Positions 59,749 through 64,000 of a DNA stretch of 64,000 nt are shown here, one piece after another. The notes under the pieces are model-generated. The model saw nothing but the letters and a program-made list of their open reading frames with translations, was not told the origin of the DNA and did no database searches. The stretch is from the NCBI RefSeq assembly GCF_024158125.1, contig NZ_JAMZFT010000002.1:1155769-1219768 (forward strand), read 5' to 3'. The translations under genes were made by a program, and so were the position numbers. Each line of letters starts with the position of its first letter. Positions within the stretch are counted from its first letter, which is position 1. Origin of the DNA: Futiania mangrovi (GTDB lineage Bacteria; Pseudomonadota; Alphaproteobacteria; Futianiales; Futianiaceae).

Positions 59749-59806
59749 GTATGGTGTGGTCAAATTCTGGCGGTCAACATAAAATGAAATACGATTCATA
59801 GTTCAT
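59749..59806 (-). promoter_or_regulatory. regulon element 3 and promoter of the MmgE-TetR operon (divergent gap)
   Basis: Read on the minus strand: ATGA (59806-59803), ATGA (59799-59796), TCAT (59787-59784), then after six bases TTGACC (59777-59772) and a -10 CATACT (59753-59748) after 18 bases. The half-site spacing is identical to elements 1 and 2. It lies about 30 bases before the SDR start on the plus strand and about 180 before MmgE, so one regulator could control both directions. Confidence 0.7.
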
Positions 59807-59834
59807 AAAAGCCAGTTCGGGCAGGGGGATGCAC

Positions 59835-60635
59835 ATGGAAACCGGGCTCGCCGGGCGGCTCGTCCTGATCACCGGCGGTGCGAGCGGTATCGGCCGCGCG
59901 ACGGCAGAGGCGTTCGCGGCGGAAGGCGCGCGCGTCGCCATCGCCGACCGGGACGGTGCGGCGGCGGAATCGGCCGCGTCGGCCCTCGGCGGGGTGAGCC
60001 TCGCCTTCGACGTGGGCGACGAGACGGCGGTTGCGGATGCGGTCGCGCGGATCGAGGCCGGCGAGGGACCAATCGACGTGCTCGTCACCTGCGCTGGCGT
60101 GCTGCAGAAAACCCTGCCGCCGGACGAACTGAGCTGGAAGGAGTGGGATCTCGTCCAGCGCGTCCATGTGCGCGGCACCTACGCCTGCGCGCGCGAGGCG
60201 GGCACCGCCATGGCCCGGCGCGGACGCGGCGCCATCGTCACCATCTCTTCGGTCGCGGGTCTCGTGTCCGGGCCGCTTCATTCCTACGCGCCGGCCAAGG
60301 CCGCCATCGCCGAACTCACGCGCACGCTTGCCGGCGAATGGGGACCGCGCGGTGTGCGCGTGAACGCAGTCGCACCCGGCTTCACCGAGACGCCGGCGCT
60401 TGCGCGCGGCTTCGCCACTGGCACGCTGGACGAGGACGCGCTTGCCGCCTCCGCGGCGCTCGGCCGGCTCGTCGCTGCGCGGGAGATCGCGGACGCCATC
60501 GTCTTTCTCGCCTCCGACCGCGCATCCGCCATCACGGGAGCGGTCTTGCCAGTCGACGCGGGCTATCTTACGGCCGTGCCCTGGTCCGCCTATGGCGGGC
60601 TGCGGCGGGGCTCCGGCAACGGGTCCGAGGGATAA
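59835..60635 (+). CDS. SDR family oxidoreductase (second of two)
   Basis: A 266-residue short-chain dehydrogenase. Cofactor motif TGGASGIGRATA, catalytic Ser139, Tyr151 and Lys155 (HSYAPAKAA). The Asn of the usual catalytic tetrad (VNLRGT in the first SDR) is His111 here (VHVRGT). Asp38 (IADRDGA) suggests NAD. It is clearly related to the SDR at 55260-56054, sharing the C-terminal SAYGGLR motif (APYGGVR there). ATG 59835 is preferred because GGGGG is six bases before it, whereas ATG 59829 abuts it. It reads away from the MmgE-TetR operon. Confidence 0.9.
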   Translation: METGLAGRLVLITGGASGIGRATAEAFAAEGARVAIADRDGAAAESAASALGGVSLAFDVGDETAVADAVARIEAGEGPIDVLVTCAGVLQKTLPPDELSWKEWDLVQRVHVRGTYACAREAGTAMARRGRGAIVTISSVAGLVSGPLHSYAPAKAAIAELTRTLAGEWGPRGVRVNAVAPGFTETPALARGFATGTLDEDALAASAALGRLVAAREIADAIVFLASDRASAITGAVLPVDAGYLTAVPWSAYGGLRRGSGNGSEG

Positions 60636-60682
60636 GCCCGGCCCACCAGCTTCCAGTACGATCCAGACCAAGCAGGAGTGTC

Positions 60683-61810
60683 ATGACCTACGAAACCAGC
60701 GCGCCCGCCAGCCCCGTCTTCGGCACCGGATCGCCGACCGGGCGGCGGCTGTTCCGGCCCATCTCCTTCCGCTCCGTGACCGCACGCAACCGCGTGATGA
60801 TGAGCCCGATGTGCCAATATTCCGCGACCGACGGCATGCCGAACGACTGGCATTACGTCCATCTCGGCGCGCGCGCGACGGGCGGCTGCGGCATCGTTTG
60901 CGTCGAGGCGACCCATGTCGAGGCGCGCGGGCGCATCACGCCGGGATGTCTCGGCCTCTGGAACGACCCGCAGCGCGACGAGCTGGGCCGCATCGTCGCC
61001 TTCCTGAAGTCGCAGGGCGCAACCCCCGCGATCCAGCTCGCGCACGCGGGGCGAAAGGCCTCCTGCCACGTGCCGTGGGACGGCGGGCTGCCGCTTGGCC
61101 CGGACGAGGGGGCCTGGACCACCGTCGCGCCCTCCGCCGTGCCCTATGCCGACGGTCATCCCGTGCCGGAGGAGATGAGCAAGGCCATGATCGCAGAGGT
61201 GATCCAGGCGTTCGTCGACTCCACCCGCCGCTCGCTGGAGGCGGGGTTCGAGATCCTCGAGCTGCACTCCGCGCACGGCTACCTCGGGCACTCGTTCCTG
61301 TCGCCGCTCAGCAACCGGCGTACCGACGAATATGGCATCCGGAGCGATGGCGGCACGCGCTTCCTGATGGAGCTGATCGACGCCGTGCGCGGCGTCTGGC
61401 CGGAGGAACTGCCGCTCTTCGTGCGCCTGTCGTGCGACGACTGGGCCGACGGCGGCTTCACGATCGACGACGCGGTCATGGTGGCGAAGAAGCTGAAGGC
61501 CCGCGGCGACGTCGATCTCGTCGACTGCTCCGGCGGCGGCATGAGCCCGGACCAGAAGATCCCGGTCTTCCCCGGCTACCAGGTCCCGTTCGCGGAGCGC
61601 ATCCGCCGCGAGGCGGGGATCGCCACCGGCGCGGTCGGTCTCATCAAGGTACCGGAACTGGCCGAGGCGATCCTCGCGCAGGGCCAGGCCGACCTGATCC
61701 TCGTAGGGCGCGCCCTGCTGGTCGATCCGAACTGGACATTCAGCGCGGCGCGCGCGCTGGGAGCCAAGGACGTGACGGTGCCCCCACAGTACCTGCGCGG
61801 CGGGTTCTAG
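60683..61810 (+). CDS. NADH:flavin oxidoreductase, YqjM-type old yellow enzyme
   Basis: A 375-residue FMN enzyme of the old yellow enzyme family. The class II (YqjM/OYE-like) markers Cys44 and Tyr46 (SPMCQYSA) are present, along with AIQLAHAGRKAS, the substrate histidines in ILELHSAHGYLGHSFLSP and SNRRTDEYG. It reduces the C=C bond of an alpha,beta-unsaturated carbonyl compound. AGGAG precedes ATG 60683, 47 bases after the SDR. Together the two look like a dehydrogenase/ene-reductase pair. Confidence 0.92.
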   Translation: MTYETSAPASPVFGTGSPTGRRLFRPISFRSVTARNRVMMSPMCQYSATDGMPNDWHYVHLGARATGGCGIVCVEATHVEARGRITPGCLGLWNDPQRDELGRIVAFLKSQGATPAIQLAHAGRKASCHVPWDGGLPLGPDEGAWTTVAPSAVPYADGHPVPEEMSKAMIAEVIQAFVDSTRRSLEAGFEILELHSAHGYLGHSFLSPLSNRRTDEYGIRSDGGTRFLMELIDAVRGVWPEELPLFVRLSCDDWADGGFTIDDAVMVAKKLKARGDVDLVDCSGGGMSPDQKIPVFPGYQVPFAERIRREAGIATGAVGLIKVPELAEAILAQGQADLILVGRALLVDPNWTFSAARALGAKDVTVPPQYLRGGF

Positions 61811-62613
61811 CCCACGACGATCCGCACGCCTGCTGCTTCCATCCTCTGGCGGAGCGCGGCGGGCGGCGCGGCGTCCGTGACGAGGTGCGCCATGCGCCCG
61901 GGTTCCACGATCCGGGCGATGGCCGTGCGGCGGAACTTCGCACCGTCGGCGACAAGGATCACCGTGCGGGCGCGGGCGATCATGGCGCGCTTGACCGCGA
62001 CCTTGTCGAGGTCGAAATCCATCGGCGCCCCGTCCTCGTCGAAGCCGGAACAGCCGACCACGGCGACGTCGACGCGCAGTGCATCGAGCGCGGCGAGCGC
62101 GGCCGCACCTGCCAGAGAGCCGTCCGCGCCGCGCACCGTGCCGCCGGTGACGTGCACCTCCGCGCCGTTGCGCCCGGCAAAGGCGGCCGCTGCCGGCATG
62201 CTGGCGGTGAAGACGCGCGGCTGGGGCCGCGCCGCAAGCCCGCGGGCCACCGCCTCCACCGTCGTTCCGTAGTCGAGGAAGACCGCTGCATCCGGTGCGA
62301 TCAGGCCGAGGGCGGCGGCGGCGATCCGCTCCTTGCTCTCCGCCGCGGTCGCGCGCTTCTGGACATAGCCAAGGCGCACGCTGTTCTCCGGCAGGCCCGC
62401 GCCGCCATGAAACCGCTGAAGCACGCCCGCGCGGTCCATCTGGATGATGTCGCGGCGGATTGTCTGGGCCGAGACGTCGAGGTCGCGGGCCAGCGCGTCG
62501 ATGGTCACGAAGCCCTGCCGGGTCACCGCCTCCAGGATCGCGCGCTGGCGATCGGTGAGGCGCGGGCCCGATCCGTCATCCGCGGTTGGCGCAGGGGCAG
62601 GGCGTGAGGTCAC
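61807..62613 (-). CDS. DeoR family transcriptional regulator
   Basis: A 268-residue regulator. The winged-helix begins LTDRQRAILEAVTRQGFVTIDALARDLDVSAQTIRRDI; the sugar-phosphate-type effector domain has DYGTTVEAVARGL and FDLDKVAVKRAMIARA, with ILVADGAKF. GGAGG eight bases before a GTG at 62613 sets the start; the 30 upstream codons lack support. Its stop overlaps that of the flavin oxidoreductase gene (tail to tail by three bases). Targets are unknown; the region upstream (62614-62727) shows no clear palindrome. Confidence 0.9.
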   Translation of the reverse strand: MTSRPAPAPTADDGSGPRLTDRQRAILEAVTRQGFVTIDALARDLDVSAQTIRRDIIQMDRAGVLQRFHGGAGLPENSVRLGYVQKRATAAESKERIAAAALGLIAPDAAVFLDYGTTVEAVARGLAARPQPRVFTASMPAAAAFAGRNGAEVHVTGGTVRGADGSLAGAAALAALDALRVDVAVVGCSGFDEDGAPMDFDLDKVAVKRAMIARARTVILVADGAKFRRTAIARIVEPGRMAHLVTDAAPPAALRQRMEAAGVRIVVG

Positions 62614-62727
62614 GCGCGAAGGCCTCCTCAGGGCGATGGAAGATAATTTACAAGCCGCAGCGACTCTGACACACAAGTGCGACAATTCCGGGCGAAAGTC
62701 CATGTCGCGCGCCCCTCAGCCAGGATC

Positions 62728-63372
62728 ATGGGTCCGATGCAGTTTCCGTTTTCGCTTTCCCGCTCCGTCCGCACCCTGCGGTCCGGTTCGCTCGCGTTCG
62801 ACGCCTGGGCCTTGCGCTGGGTGCCGGCCGACGGCGCGGCGCCGGGGGATCTGGAGGAGGTGACGGCGCGCGAGGCTGTGCGCTGGCTGACGGCGGAGGG
62901 GGGCGCACGCCGCCTGCCCGTCGGCGTGATCGGCCCCAAGGTCGCTACGCCACGCCAGGTCGCCGTGGCGGAGGAACTGGGGCATCTGCTGGGCGAGGTC
63001 GGGCTCACGGTCCTTTGCGGCGGCAAGTCCGGCGTCATGGAGGGGGTGTGCAAGGGCAACCTTGCAGCGGGCGGCCAGCCCATCGGCATGTTGCCCGACG
63101 ACGACTGGACGCTGGCCAATCCTTATGTCGCCATCCCGCTCGCGACCGGCATCGGGGTCGCCCGCAACGCGGTGATCGCGCGTGCGGCCTTCGCCATGAT
63201 CGCGGTGGGGGGCGAGTTCGGCACGCTGACCGAGATGGCCTATGGCCGCCACTTCGACAAGCTTGTGGTAGGCCTCGAAAGTGCCCCGCAGGTGCCGGGC
63301 GCCGTCTACTGCGACACTGTCGACGAGGCAGTCGATCTCGTTTGTGTCGAGTTCCTTCGACTTCCCGCTTGA
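62728..63372 (+). CDS. TIGR00725/LOG-like (SLOG fold) protein
   Basis: A 214-residue protein of the Rossmann-like SLOG/LOG group, TIGR00725 type. The core starts near LPVGVIGPKVATPRQVAVAEELG; the nucleotide-type motif is LCGGKSGVMEGVCKGNLAAGG and the second loop VGGEFGTLTEMA stands where LOG phosphoribohydrolases have PGGxGTxxE. The first proline is replaced by valine, and the LOG catalytic PRxxDLY segment is not evident, so cytokinin-type activity is doubtful. Start ATG 62728 with AGGA upstream; GTG 62677 is unlikely. Divergent from the DeoR gene. Confidence 0.75.
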   Translation: MGPMQFPFSLSRSVRTLRSGSLAFDAWALRWVPADGAAPGDLEEVTAREAVRWLTAEGGARRLPVGVIGPKVATPRQVAVAEELGHLLGEVGLTVLCGGKSGVMEGVCKGNLAAGGQPIGMLPDDDWTLANPYVAIPLATGIGVARNAVIARAAFAMIAVGGEFGTLTEMAYGRHFDKLVVGLESAPQVPGAVYCDTVDEAVDLVCVEFLRLPA

Positions 63373-63552
63373 TTGCTTTCCCGGTCTGGTTGTAACAGAG
63401 CCGTCAGGGTCGCGTGCCAGTCACGCTCCTGTCGCGCATCGCTGGTGCCCACCTGAACAGCCGCGCGCCCTTGTCCTGAACAACTGTTGTGGAAATGGCG
63501 GCAGCCTCGCGCATCCGGCGGCGGCTGCGCCGGTTTGCGTGGGAATTCGGTC

Positions 63553-64000
63553 ATGGCGACGGGATCTGAGTTTGGGGGTTTGTCCTCTGGCGGTTATGGG
63601 GTTGGGTCGGGCGACGGCGGCGGCGAGGGGGGCTTTGGGCTTTTTCCTGGCGCGGGCGGGGATGTCGGGGGTCTGGAGGGCGGTGCCGGGGATTTGGACG
63701 GCGAGCCTGTTCTGGTTGCGCAGGCGCTGACGGGTCCTGAGCTTGCGGACGAGTTCCGCGCGGCCTCGAAGGTCGAGGTTCCGCTTCTGGACGCGGGCGT
63801 GAACCCGCGGGCGAACGCGGGGTCGTGGAACCCGATCCCGGACTGGCTGGGCACGCGCAGCCAGGTCGGCAATGCGGAGATCCCGGCGGCGTGGGCACGC
63901 GCGCACGGGCTGGAGGTGGGTGTCGACGGCACGGTGAACCTTCCCAACAACGCCGAGGGGGGCAAGGCGCTTGCCCGGATGAACTGGGCGGAGTGGGGGA
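63553..64000 (+). CDS. glycine-rich protein of unknown function, truncated by window end
   Basis: An open frame from ATG 63553 runs to the window edge (149 codons, no stop). Residues 1-65 are very rich in Gly with Asp, Glu, Ser and Ala; after that the composition becomes normal (LTGPELADEFRAASKVEVPLLDAGVNPRANAG is the type of sequence, then WNPIPDWLGTRSQ and NAEIPAAWARAHGL). No signal peptide is visible. The ribosome site is weak, and codon use in the Gly-rich part favours GGG/GGT more than the neighbours. Likely the start of a larger protein; I do not recognise it. Confidence 0.6.
   Translation, partial: MATGSEFGGLSSGGYGVGSGDGGGEGGFGLFPGAGGDVGGLEGGAGDLDGEPVLVAQALTGPELADEFRAASKVEVPLLDAGVNPRANAGSWNPIPDWLGTRSQVGNAEIPAAWARAHGLEVGVDGTVNLPNNAEGGKALARMNWAEWG

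Noticed and set aside
63480..63490. Perfect short palindrome ACAACTGTTGT before the glycine-rich gene
   Set aside because: Only 11 bases, single copy in the window, with no promoter elements beside it; too weak to call an operator.

Overview
The window comes from a high-GC alphaproteobacterium; I cannot name the genus from sequence alone. Supporting signs are the gene order rpoN-hpf-ptsN, aroA-cmk-rpsA-sppA-ihfB, trpF-trpB-trpA-accD-folC, tsaE-amgK-murU-addB-addA and ptsP-HPr-EIIA-rapZ-hprK-chvG-chvI/pckA, the class II EPSP synthase, the DUF1150/Hsp20 and TIGR02300 proteins, and a DivL-type kinase that has tyrosine in place of the phospho-acceptor histidine. Roughly two thirds of the window (1-43449) is core chromosome with tightly packed genes, many joined by ATGA or GTGA overlaps. 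Layout of the core: 1-1875 sigma-54 C-terminus, ribosome hibernation factor and EIIA-Ntr; 1978-3558 Hsp20/DUF1150, tRNA-Ala and an acidic FYDLN protein, all on the minus strand; 3817-9421 shikimate, CMP kinase, ribosomal S1, SppA, IHF-beta and LapA; 9445-15733 a sarcosine-oxidase-like flavoprotein followed by tryptophan, fatty acid and folate genes; 15753-25004 thioredoxin, AddAB recombination nuclease, the MurU/AmgK peptidoglycan recycling pair and TsaE; 25009-35541 DivL, AhcY, a complete regulatory phosphotransferase chain, RapZ, HPr kinase and ChvG/ChvI; 35801-43449 PckA, an unrecognised protein, PolA, a small zinc protein, a lone ABC ATPase and tRNA-Arg. Directly after tRNA-Arg comes a small accessory patch (43577-44724): an Mrr-type restriction endonuclease with visibly lower GC and the broken end of an IS3-type element. 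From 45009 to 61810 lies a large catabolic island: a TPP-dependent 2-oxoacid/acetoin-type dehydrogenase (E1 alpha, E1 beta, lipoyl E2, no E3), enoyl-CoA hydratase, acyl-CoA dehydrogenase, acyl-CoA ligase, a five-gene branched-chain-amino-acid-type ABC importer, two related SDR dehydrogenases, an MmgE/PrpD protein, a TetR regulator and a YqjM-type flavin oxidoreductase. The substrate is unknown to me; the set suggests uptake, CoA activation, beta-oxidation and thiamine-dependent C-C cleavage of an oxygenated carboxylic acid. The most interesting find is that three promoter regions of this island (before E1 alpha, before the ABC binding protein, and in the divergent MmgE-TetR/SDR gap) share the same composite element, ATGA-N3-ATGA-N8-TCAT followed 5-6 bases later by TTGACA/TTGACC. 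This defines a candidate TetR regulon inside the window. The window closes with a DeoR regulator, a TIGR00725/LOG-like protein and the start of a glycine-rich protein that runs off the end.
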